Shown here piece by piece: positions 8,041 through 16,682 of a stretch of DNA of 50,997 nucleotides (position 1 is its first letter; each line of letters opens with the position of its first letter). The DNA is taken from contig URNP01000010.1 in assembly GCA_900549225.1 (NCBI GenBank), forward strand, positions 1 to 50,997, read 5' to 3'. The position numbers were made by a program, and so were the translations under genes. Below the pieces are notes generated by a model. It saw only the letters and a program-made list of their open reading frames with translations. It searched no databases and had not been told where the DNA came from. This DNA comes from an uncultured Eubacteriales bacterium (GTDB taxonomy: Bacteria; Bacillota; Clostridia; Christensenellales; CAG-917).

Positions 8041-9711
8041 TTAAATCTCGTCGCACGCCGCTTGCTCTAAGGCTTCGCTGTGCGAAGTTGCGGGCAATTC
8101 GCGCACGTAGGGGGCGTCGAATTTGTAAGTCTTTTTCAAAAGATTGCCGAAGTTGAGATTTCGGTAGGCGTATGATAAAGATTCAAAACTTTGCTTGTTT
8201 GCAAGCCGCCATATGACGAGCACGACGGCAACCAAGACGGTTGCAACCGCCATGCCGATAAGACAGCCGACAAAGTCGATGAGAACGTCCGTGATAGTGC
8301 AGAATCTTCCCGGTGTGAAATATTGTATGCCTTCGCTCACGCCAGCGTAGATAAAGCACAGCGGCGCGCTCAATACGGCGCAGCCCCATTTGCGTTTGCA
8401 AAGCAAAAACAGCGTGCCGACGATTCCGAATCCGAGAAGTGCGGACAAGCCGCCGTGTCCCATAAACTTGCGCACCATTTCGTAGGTGTTGGAAAATAGT
8501 TTGACCTCGACGGTTTTCTCAACGTATATCGAAGGGTCTATCGTGCTCGTGCAACGGATGACCACTTTGCCGTAGGTTTGGGCAACGAGCGCGCCTTTTG
8601 AGGTGATGGTGGCTTTGCCTTTGACGACTTCCCACTTCACGTCGCTTGCGTACGCCGTGGGCATATGCGCTGCCTTGTATACGGCGGTGCTGTGTGGCGT
8701 GATTACGTCTTTGCCCGAAATTCTAAGTTCGGTGGGCGGATTCTTTTTGAGAGTGACGGTGACGCTCTCGCTAAGGCTTGGATTGTATACGGAAGTGTAA
8801 ATAAGTTCAACCGTCCCCGTGGCGGTTACGAACAGCCCGTTTGCTCTTGCGGTCAGGAGGTGTGAGTCGCTTGAGATGACTGTAAAATCCGTGCTTGCGC
8901 CTTGCGGCTCGACGCTTTCGATGAGGTCAAGATAGTTTTGTCCCATTTTGCCGTGGATGAGAGTGGGATTTTGCTTGAAAACTATTTTTTGCGGCATCAC
9001 AAAGTCGGGATTGTCCTCGACGATTACCGTCGTAGATGCGGATTTTCCGCAATCGAAGGTTGCGGTTATAGTCGCTTCTCCGGCGGAGATTCCGTAGACG
9101 TAACCGTCGTGCACGGCGGCAACGCTGTCGTCGGACGAGGCGAACGTCGCACAGTCGGGCGCGGTTTGTCGGTCGTTTCCAGCCGTCAGAGCGGAAGTGC
9201 CGACTTTTATGGTGTCGGGAAGAGAAATGGCGTTGTTTGGGATATCTTGCGGATTCTTACCGTAGCAGTTTATTTCAACGAAATTGTATACGGACGGATT
9301 GCTTTTGAGGCGGACGTAAACGTACGTGCTGCCCCAGGAGTGACACGTCGCAACGCCGTTTGAATTCACGGTGACGATATCCTCGTTTTCCGACTCGAAA
9401 TAGACCTCTTTGTCAAGCGTGTTTTGCGGTGAAAAGGTGAGCTTCAACTGCTCGGATTGGTCGGCATAGAATCTTTCCGTGCCAGTGCGCTCCAAGGTTA
9501 TGTTTTGGGTGACGACTTTTGCGTCGAATTTTGATGAAACGTCGTATTTGGAGTCGATCTTGTCCGTGACGAATTGCGTGCTCGAACCGCTCTCCGTGCC
9601 GGGCGTTGCCGAAGCAATCCAAAGCCCCGCCCACAAAACGAGCGTGCATACGAGCGCAAAAGTTGCAAATATTTTCAATCCGATGAGGTATTTTCCGTCC
9701 CTGACAAGCAT
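8041..9711 (-). CDS. VanZ-domain membrane protein with four Ig-like ectodomains
   Basis: This 556-residue protein starts with a membrane anchor (about 12-32). Next come four Ig-like (BIG2-type) modules at about 75-150, 160-235, 240-325 and 328-405, seen from repeated strand patterns such as GEATITATF and GKVVIRCTS. The C terminus is a VanZ-like domain at about 412-500 with the hallmark SEGIQYF...GRFCTITDVLIDFVGCLIG (residues 459-486). VanZ proteins give low-level glycopeptide or lipoglycopeptide tolerance. Here VanZ is fused to an extracellular beta-sandwich stalk, so it may instead act in cell-wall recognition. A cytosolic tail of about 50 residues follows. The start has GGGAG 7 bp upstream and a strong promoter. 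Single-gene unit. Confidence 0.88.
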   Translation of the reverse strand: MLVRDGKYLIGLKIFATFALVCTLVLWAGLWIASATPGTESGSSTQFVTDKIDSKYDVSSKFDAKVVTQNITLERTGTERFYADQSEQLKLTFSPQNTLDKEVYFESENEDIVTVNSNGVATCHSWGSTYVYVRLKSNPSVYNFVEINCYGKNPQDIPNNAISLPDTIKVGTSALTAGNDRQTAPDCATFASSDDSVAAVHDGYVYGISAGEATITATFDCGKSASTTVIVEDNPDFVMPQKIVFKQNPTLIHGKMGQNYLDLIESVEPQGASTDFTVISSDSHLLTARANGLFVTATGTVELIYTSVYNPSLSESVTVTLKKNPPTELRISGKDVITPHSTAVYKAAHMPTAYASDVKWEVVKGKATITSKGALVAQTYGKVVIRCTSTIDPSIYVEKTVEVKLFSNTYEMVRKFMGHGGLSALLGFGIVGTLFLLCKRKWGCAVLSAPLCFIYAGVSEGIQYFTPGRFCTITDVLIDFVGCLIGMAVATVLVAVVLVIWRLANKQSFESLSYAYRNLNFGNLLKKTYKFDAPYVRELPATSHSEALEQAACDEI

Positions 9712-9743
9712 ATTCGTTCTCCCGAAACACGAATTATGACAAT

Positions 9744-9772
9744 ATTATACAAAAAACTATGTTTTTTTGCAA
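9744..9772 (-). promoter_or_regulatory. Sigma-A promoter of the VanZ-domain gene
   Basis: On the minus strand TTGCAA (9772-9767), a 17-bp spacer and TATAAT (9749-9744), 33 bp before the ATG at 9711. Confidence 0.75.
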
Positions 9773-9894
9773 CACGCAACGCCCATAAAATGAGATTTTA
9801 TGCGGCGACTTTTTGAGAGGCGAAAGAGCGTATAGTGCGCATACGGAATAGAATCCGCATTTCTGCACACGATATCTAAAAAAGGAGGTGTGAT

Positions 9895-10128
9895 ATGGAA
9901 GACAACAATCTCGTCAAAAGAGTTGCGGAACTCGGCAATATGAACGTGATGATACTGTTCCTCTTGGTTGCATTCATCGCGTTTTCCGTGGGACTTGCAT
10001 TTTTCTTTCTCGTCCCGGGAGCAGTCGGCTACGGCATAGGCATCACTATGTTTGTGGTGGCAGGCCTGCTCTTTGTCATCGGCGAAGCAAACTACTTCTC
10101 AAAGATGAAGAAAATCCAAAACGAATAA
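9895..10128 (+). CDS. Small two-helix membrane protein
   Basis: A 77-residue protein with two strong membrane segments (about 18-40 and 45-64) joined by a short PGAVGYG turn, and short charged ends. I do not recognise a family. It has one of the best ribosome binding sites in the window (AAAGGAGGTG, 5 bp before ATG) and its own terminator, which supports it as a real gene. It is transcribed away from the VanZ-domain gene and toward the giant lipoprotein gene. No clear promoter was found in front of it. Confidence 0.8.
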   Translation: MEDNNLVKRVAELGNMNVMILFLLVAFIAFSVGLAFFFLVPGAVGYGIGITMFVVAGLLFVIGEANYFSKMKKIQNE

Positions 10129-10165
10129 AAAAAATCACCGAGGCAAAACGCCTCGGTGGTTTTTT
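10127..10165. terminator. Strong bidirectional terminator
   Basis: Stem CACCGAGGC/GCCTCGGTG (10136-10158) with A and T runs on the two sides. It serves the small membrane protein gene (+) and the giant lipoprotein gene (-), which converge here. Confidence 0.9.
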
Positions 10166-10185
10166 GTTTGTCAATCGTGATGCCG

Positions 10186-13100
10186 TCAGCCTACCGTCCA
10201 ACTCGAACCGTTGTATGTGTAGGTTTTGCCGCTTTCACCCGAAATCGTTGAACCGTCATTATTGTTGAAGGTCGTTGATTTGGTAAAAGTTGCCGTTTGG
10301 ACAAATACCGCTTGTGCTTTGTCAATCAAAGAAGTTCCTTTTGCTTTTCCATATCCTTCTTTGGAAGTAATGGCAAGGCCGCATCCAGAATCCAAAATAA
10401 CCGTGCCGTTTTGTGTGCCAGTTATAAGGCCTGCCAACGTTCCACCTGATTTTACTTCGACTCGTCCTGCAACAGACAATTTGGCAGCACCTTTGCCATT
10501 GGGATAGAACCAACCAACGCCTCCGCCGGCTTCGTCATTCCAAGTGTTATCATAGACGATGATTTGTCCACCTTTTTCGAGATTCAAAGTTGCGTCACTC
10601 AAAACATTCAATTCAGAGCCTGGCAATAGTTTATAGCCGTATTTTATTGTTGTAATGCCGGAGTGTAAATTGATTTTTTGCAGATACGACAATGGGAATA
10701 TGACCGATGCTGTATCAACGGTTGCTTTCATTATAGTAATAAAAGATTTTTTAAGTTCTACTGTTAATTGCAAGCTACCACCCGTAATGTCTCCGAAAAC
10801 ATCCAATACGGTTACCCCGTTTGCATATGTTTTTTGAATATAACCGCTAGTTAAGTTCAAGAGGGCCCCATTAGTTGCAATGATTGTAGGAATGGTGGTT
10901 TCGTGCTTGCTATTAGTACCAATCCAAAGGCCACAATATCCTTTGACCGTTGTTCCGCAATATAATGTCGTCGCACATTGAATATTCGGCAATTCATAGC
11001 AATTAAACGGGGAGATTTTACCGTCATTGTATGATCCGACAGTTGATGTACCTCCTCTAAAATCGTGAACGACAAACGGCTCATACAGAGTTGATCCGCT
11101 CTCAAATACTATTGAACCAGCGCCTTTTACGTAGCCTCTTGTGTCAAGAACTGCACCCGAAACAAAAGTCATTGTGCCGTTGTTGATGATTTGACTATGT
11201 TTGTTTGAAGTGTGTCCGCTGAGACCTGGACCTCTTCTTCCCAACAAACCTTGCACCAAAATTGTTCCGTTGACAGTGACGTTGGCGTAGTTGGTCAAAA
11301 CGTGTTCAATGTAGTTTGAATCATTGTCAACAAAACCGTCAACACCGTCCTCGCTATCTTTGCTTACATATGTTGGAGATCCGGCTTTTTTTGAGCCATC
11401 TAAACTGGATGGCAGAATTAAAGTAACACCACTAGGGATTGTAAGGTTGTTTGCAATAAACGCATTGCCGGTCAACGTAACAGTACCGCCTTGTTGGACT
11501 TTGTCAATAGCGTCTTCGACTGTGTATTTTGTGCCGTTCACTTCAGCCGCTTTCACTTTGAGGGTTACGGCGATGCTGTCGGCTTTGTAGTTGGCGGTTT
11601 CAGCAATAGACACGATAATGGCGTACACGCCGCCATCTCTGGCTTCGCTTATTCCGTTCGGGGCAGACAGTCTGTGTGTGAATGCAGTTTCTGTATTGTC
11701 GGTTGTGACGATTGTTGCAAGAGAGTATTCAATCACTTTGCCTGTCCAGTCATACTCGAGGGCTTTGTTTTTCCAGGAATCTCCGGATGCACGTTCTGTG
11801 GAGAGATTGGAATTGGCTTTTTCGAGGTTGACGAAAATCGTCAATTGATAGACGTTGTAGTTGGTGGCGTCTGCGCAGTAGGTTGCCGCATAGCCGATGC
11901 TATTCTTCGTGCAAGAGATATTCTCGTCCTCGTTTGCCCATGCAAATCCCGTTCCGCTCAAATTCTTGAAAGCGGAAATTGACGTGTTGGGTGTGTACAC
12001 GCCTTTGAGGTTGTCAAGGGCGTATATGACAAGTGCGTTCTGCACGTCGCTTTGAGTGTAGTTTGCCTTGCTTACGGTGAGCGTTGCGCCGACGGTCGTG
12101 ATATCGTAGTCCGCATAGTCGCCTACGTTGACGGTGATGTCGTACGTGTCTGCGTTGTCGTCGACTGCGTAGGAGCATACGAGCGTAACGGTGATATCGT
12201 CAAGCAATTTGCCCGAAGTCGCCTTGATTTCGTAGGCGGTTTCGTCGAGCGTGAAAGCCTCGCCGTACACGGCGGATTGATTCTTTGCGGTGATCGTCAC
12301 CTTTGCTTTGTCCACGGTCAAAACCGCGTCGTCTGCATAGACGATTTCGTAGTTGCTCGATGAAAGACCGCTCATCGTGACAGGGAAGTTGCCTGCATGT
12401 TTTTGAGTGTTGTATGCGCAAGTGAAAGCGAGCGTTCCTTGGAGGACGGACTCGTTTTCACCGTTCACGAAGCCGTTGTAGGTTGCGGAGAAGTTTGTAT
12501 CTTCACCAAAGACGATATTCAACGAATTTTGTGCAATACCGACGTTGAGCGTTGCTTTTTTTACGGTTAAAGTCGCGTTTTGGACGGAATCCGACGAAAT
12601 CTCGTATTTTGCGAGGATATCGTCCGAAAGTCTTATGCGCACTGCGTAAGTGCCTGCGTCGAGGACGCCGACGGAGGTTTGCCAACCGCCGTCTATATCG
12701 TATTCTACGCTCATTCCGCTTCCGTCGTGATCGAGCAATCCGCTCTCAACGTATGCGACGTTTGCTTTGTTGCCGTATGTCGTCAAAAGCGTGTTTTGGT
12801 CGAAGCCGAGCGTGAGAGTTCTCTTGTTTACGACAAGTTTCACCTTGCTTGCATCAACGATATAGTTGGCGTTTGAAGAGGTTGCTTTCACTGCGTATTC
12901 GGCTTGGAATTTGCCTTGCTCGTAGTCCGTTGAAAGAGTGATGAAGTCAAGGCTTACTCTCACAGATTGAGAGGTGAATCCCGTGAGTGCGGGAGCGGCT
13001 TCGCCGTAGGTGACGGCATAGGTCTTTTCGTCGAGCACGACGGTTTTTGCGCTGACCTCAAGCACGTTGGTTTCATACGAGAAGGCGTAGTTTGCGTGGT

Positions 13101-16100
13101 TTGCAACCGCGCTTATCGTATAAGAGTCTACGTAGTTGCCCTTTTGATAATCGCAAGAGAGCGTGACCGAAACGGAAGCCTCGTCCTTTTCAAGCACGCC
13201 GTCCATAGCGTAGGCATTGCTATCCAAAGTGAAGTTTTCGCCGTATACCGCGGTTTGCTTGCCGACGATTATTTTTGCGCTCTTTGCCGTAACTGTGGCG
13301 GTGAAAGTGCTTTCGACGGGAGTCAAGCCTTCCTTGACGATCCTGAAAGTAAACTTATATTCGCCTGCGTTGCATACGCTCGGCATATCGGATTGCTCGT
13401 TGCCGTTCACGATATAGGTTACGGTTGCGCCTTCTTGTGCGCTCACCCATACGTTGTGTTGCTCGCCGTCGTAGGCGAAGGTTCTGACCTTGCAAACTTC
13501 GTATTTGATGGGCATGTCTTTTATTTCCACTCTGACGTCGTAAAGCACGTTGTAGTTGTTCGAAACGTCTTGCCCCTCGGATCTAACGATCTTCACGCCG
13601 TCTGCATACTCGAAGTCGCCGAGTTCGATTCCGCTTGCAGTATAGACGTTCTTATCGCCGCTCTTGGTTTGCAGTATGCCTGAAATCGAATCTTGTGCAT
13701 AAACTCCGACTGCGTGTTCGGAGACGTCGAAGCGAGCCTTTTCACCGTCGTTGTAGGCAACGTTGTCGTCGTTGAACTTGATGGTAACAGTTCTCTTTTT
13801 GACGATGAGAGTGGCGTGCGTTAAGGTTATATCGTAGTGGTCTGCGTTGCTTGCGATGGGCGTGATCGGATATTCGTCGACGATCGAGCCTTGTTTATAT
13901 TCGCAAGCGAAAGTGATTGTAGGAACGTCGTTTTCAACGAAACTCTTGTTTGCGGTGTATTCAAACGACGGTTTTTCATCGCCGTAGACGACGGACGCGT
14001 CTTTTGCGGTGATTGTAATCGCTCTCTTTGTGACGGTGAGTTTGGCTCCGACCGTTTCAACTTCGTAGTTGCCGTTTTGGAGCACGTCGGAAACGGTGAT
14101 ATCGTACTCGTCGGGGATATTGCCGACCGCATAGTTGCAAGAGAGCGTGCAAGCGATGGTATCGCTGTCGTAGAGGCCCGTTATCTCGTATTCAAACTTG
14201 TTTGCCGCCTCGCCGTATTCGACTGCATCTGGTGTTTTGACGGTGATGGTCGCTTTTCTGCGAGTGACGGACAGCGCCGCTTTTTCACATGCGAGAGTGT
14301 AGTTCGTGCCGTCTTTGAGCGTGCATACGATATCGTAGCCGTTGGCTTTTACGCCGTCGCCTTGCGTATAAGTGGTGGAAAGTTCGATCAAATCGGCAAG
14401 AGAATCGCCCTCGAAACGACCTTTCTCGCCAGCGATCACGTTTGAGAAGTCAAACGCTTCGCCGTAAGTGACGGAATTGCCGCTTGCAAGCGTGATTTCA
14501 AGCGTTGCTTTGTTGACGGTGAGAGAACCGTTTTGCAACGTGATATCGAGGTTTGCGTTGTCCTCTGCGGACACGACGATATCGTAGTTGCCGACTTTAT
14601 TGCCCGGTTGATACTCACAAGTGAGGGTGACGACGATATTTTCTCCGAAGAGGTCGCTCGTCACGTACGCGTCGTCGCTCGGCGCAAAGTTGTGTCCGTA
14701 CGTTACGACCGCGTCGTTTGCGGTGACGGTCGCCTTTGCCTTGTTCATCACGACGGCGAAGTTGCCGCTTACCGTTGCGTAGTTCGCACGCGCGATTCTA
14801 TAGTATACCGTGTATGCGCCTGCGTTTTTGAAAGAGGGAAGCGTATCCGAAAACTCGCCGTCCTCGCTCGTCGAGTAAGCGACGGTGCAGTTGGAAGTTT
14901 CAACCGCGATTGCGGAGGGAGATTGTTCCGTGCCGTTGAAGGTGAGAGTTTGATTTTCGGGAGCCGTAAATTTGATGCTTGCAGGGGTGATTGATGCGCT
15001 TGCGACGTAGGTTACGTCGTAGTTTTGCAGGGCGTCGTTTCCGTCCTCGTCAACGATAGTCAAGGATTTTCTGAGGATTTGCTCGTTTGTATATTCCGTC
15101 ACGCCGTTGCCGTTCGTTTCAAGGCAGAGTGCAAGTTTGTGCCCTTCGAGAAGTCCCGAAAAATCGTTTTCGTCAAAATTCGCGCTCAACGCCGCGCCCG
15201 TATATTGTGCGCTGAACGTGAGAGCGGTTTTGGCTGCGACGGGACGTTTGCCGACGTGGATCGTTGCAGAAATCGAGCCGTCCGTATTGGTGCCTTTCAC
15301 CTCGTAGTTTGCCGCAGAAACATTGCGAACGCTCAAAATATAGTCGCCCACGCTCTTGCCTTGCTCGTATTGAGTGACGAAAGAATCGGATGCAAAAGAA
15401 ATCTCTTCTTCGCCGAACGCCCAACCCTCGTATGAAAGTGCGATTGTGGGCAATTCGTCACCGTAACTGATGTTTATCGGTGCGATAGTTGCGGTTAAAG
15501 TCGCTTTTTGGACGGTTATCGCAATTGTTGCTTGTGACGATACGGGTGTGTAACCGTCGCTCGAGGCGGTTGCTTTGCAGGTGAGGGAGTGTGAACCCGC
15601 AGTCCATCTTTCCACCGAGCATACCGTGCCGTCTTCGCTTGCGGTGAGTTTGTTTCCGCTCTCGTCAAACCATTCGTAAGAGTAGGTGATTTTGGCGGGT
15701 GCGCTCAATCCGCTTGCCGTGACGCTCACCACGTCGCCGTAAAAGAATTCGGTTTTGCCGTTTGCAAAGTTTTGAGTGAGCACGGGTTGTCCCGGCGCAA
15801 CCAATTCAAAAGAGGCGGTGTAGGTCACGTCTTTGACGAGAGTCGCGCCTTGTGCGATTTCAACACCGTTTTCGTCTAACCAATTTACGAATCTGAATCC
15901 GCTCGGGATTTTTTCACTGTATTCGGTTTCAAGCGGCAGGCTTATCACGTTGCCTGCGTTGTCCTCGGTTTGCTTGACAGCCTCGCCGTTCACCACGAAT
16001 TTTACGGCGTACTTTTGCTCGTTTTGACTTATCACGGCATACACTTTAAGATCGCTCGTGACGCTTGAAAAGTCCTTGTCCCAACCGGTAAATTGCTCGT

Positions 16101-16518
16101 TTGCGCCGAGCAAATCTTTGAAAACGTCAACGGACGGCGCGGTTGCGGCTTTTCCGTATTCGACGGTGGCCTCGGTGACGAGCGTGGCTTCGTCAAGATA
16201 GAAAGACACTTTGAAGGTCTTGATTTTCCATTGTGCGTAAAGTACGCTCCCGTTCTTGAGTTTGGACGGGTCTAACGTCTCGGTGCCCTCTTTGTCCGTC
16301 GTCCAGCATACGAAGTCGTATCCCGTGCGCGTGGGTGTGTACGTTATATCGTTAGGGTCGATGGTTTCTTCTTTTACGGCAGAGCCGTCATTCAAATCAA
16401 ATGTAATCGTGATACGCTTGTCCTCTTGTGCGGTTTTGTCGCAGGCGGCGAATACGCAAACGAGTATCGCCACCAATGCCACAGCAAGAAGAAGGGCGTT
16501 TATGTGTTTTTTGTTCAT
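10186..16518 (-). CDS. Giant MBG-repeat surface lipoprotein
   Basis: A protein of 2,110 residues when started at the ATG at 16518, which has GGAGG about 10 bp upstream; an in-frame start 60 bp further up has none. The N terminus is a lipoprotein signal with lipobox FAAC (Cys26). An InlB/Listeria-Bacteroides type repeat follows (about 35-97, ending YAQW). About a dozen MBG-type beta-sandwich domains span about 300-1560, each marked by a [KR]ATxTxxxxxxxxxYGE/D signature. The C-terminal part (about 1657-2110) looks like a right-handed beta-helix of short NGT and GG turns. No LPxTG motif is present, so the lipid holds it. It is probably an adhesin or matrix protein exposed on a long stalk. It lies downstream of an ABC exporter and another surface protein. 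Codon usage changes in the C-terminal part. Confidence 0.88.
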   Translation of the reverse strand: MNKKHINALLLAVALVAILVCVFAACDKTAQEDKRITITFDLNDGSAVKEETIDPNDITYTPTRTGYDFVCWTTDKEGTETLDPSKLKNGSVLYAQWKIKTFKVSFYLDEATLVTEATVEYGKAATAPSVDVFKDLLGANEQFTGWDKDFSSVTSDLKVYAVISQNEQKYAVKFVVNGEAVKQTEDNAGNVISLPLETEYSEKIPSGFRFVNWLDENGVEIAQGATLVKDVTYTASFELVAPGQPVLTQNFANGKTEFFYGDVVSVTASGLSAPAKITYSYEWFDESGNKLTASEDGTVCSVERWTAGSHSLTCKATASSDGYTPVSSQATIAITVQKATLTATIAPINISYGDELPTIALSYEGWAFGEEEISFASDSFVTQYEQGKSVGDYILSVRNVSAANYEVKGTNTDGSISATIHVGKRPVAAKTALTFSAQYTGAALSANFDENDFSGLLEGHKLALCLETNGNGVTEYTNEQILRKSLTIVDEDGNDALQNYDVTYVASASITPASIKFTAPENQTLTFNGTEQSPSAIAVETSNCTVAYSTSEDGEFSDTLPSFKNAGAYTVYYRIARANYATVSGNFAVVMNKAKATVTANDAVVTYGHNFAPSDDAYVTSDLFGENIVVTLTCEYQPGNKVGNYDIVVSAEDNANLDITLQNGSLTVNKATLEITLASGNSVTYGEAFDFSNVIAGEKGRFEGDSLADLIELSTTYTQGDGVKANGYDIVCTLKDGTNYTLACEKAALSVTRRKATITVKTPDAVEYGEAANKFEYEITGLYDSDTIACTLSCNYAVGNIPDEYDITVSDVLQNGNYEVETVGAKLTVTKRAITITAKDASVVYGDEKPSFEYTANKSFVENDVPTITFACEYKQGSIVDEYPITPIASNADHYDITLTHATLIVKKRTVTIKFNDDNVAYNDGEKARFDVSEHAVGVYAQDSISGILQTKSGDKNVYTASGIELGDFEYADGVKIVRSEGQDVSNNYNVLYDVRVEIKDMPIKYEVCKVRTFAYDGEQHNVWVSAQEGATVTYIVNGNEQSDMPSVCNAGEYKFTFRIVKEGLTPVESTFTATVTAKSAKIIVGKQTAVYGENFTLDSNAYAMDGVLEKDEASVSVTLSCDYQKGNYVDSYTISAVANHANYAFSYETNVLEVSAKTVVLDEKTYAVTYGEAAPALTGFTSQSVRVSLDFITLSTDYEQGKFQAEYAVKATSSNANYIVDASKVKLVVNKRTLTLGFDQNTLLTTYGNKANVAYVESGLLDHDGSGMSVEYDIDGGWQTSVGVLDAGTYAVRIRLSDDILAKYEISSDSVQNATLTVKKATLNVGIAQNSLNIVFGEDTNFSATYNGFVNGENESVLQGTLAFTCAYNTQKHAGNFPVTMSGLSSSNYEIVYADDAVLTVDKAKVTITAKNQSAVYGEAFTLDETAYEIKATSGKLLDDITVTLVCSYAVDDNADTYDITVNVGDYADYDITTVGATLTVSKANYTQSDVQNALVIYALDNLKGVYTPNTSISAFKNLSGTGFAWANEDENISCTKNSIGYAATYCADATNYNVYQLTIFVNLEKANSNLSTERASGDSWKNKALEYDWTGKVIEYSLATIVTTDNTETAFTHRLSAPNGISEARDGGVYAIIVSIAETANYKADSIAVTLKVKAAEVNGTKYTVEDAIDKVQQGGTVTLTGNAFIANNLTIPSGVTLILPSSLDGSKKAGSPTYVSKDSEDGVDGFVDNDSNYIEHVLTNYANVTVNGTILVQGLLGRRGPGLSGHTSNKHSQIINNGTMTFVSGAVLDTRGYVKGAGSIVFESGSTLYEPFVVHDFRGGTSTVGSYNDGKISPFNCYELPNIQCATTLYCGTTVKGYCGLWIGTNSKHETTIPTIIATNGALLNLTSGYIQKTYANGVTVLDVFGDITGGSLQLTVELKKSFITIMKATVDTASVIFPLSYLQKINLHSGITTIKYGYKLLPGSELNVLSDATLNLEKGGQIIVYDNTWNDEAGGGVGWFYPNGKGAAKLSVAGRVEVKSGGTLAGLITGTQNGTVILDSGCGLAITSKEGYGKAKGTSLIDKAQAVFVQTATFTKSTTFNNNDGSTISGESGKTYTYNGSSWTVG

Positions 16519-16682
16519 TCCTATCATTCCTCCTATTTCCCCAAAATCAATAGGATTCTTTCTCGATGTCGGTCGCAAAAGGACCGACTGACCGCGACTT
16601 GTCGCAGCCGTGCGCTTGATTGCTACAAAAATGCGTGTTTTTATGCCTTCGGTTTTGAAAACCGATTTGCATTCATATTATG

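Noticed and set aside
16649..16665. Terminator after the beta-helix protein gene
   Set aside because: TCGGTTTT/AAAACCGA has almost no loop and no T run on the minus strand, so transcription may continue into the MBG lipoprotein gene.
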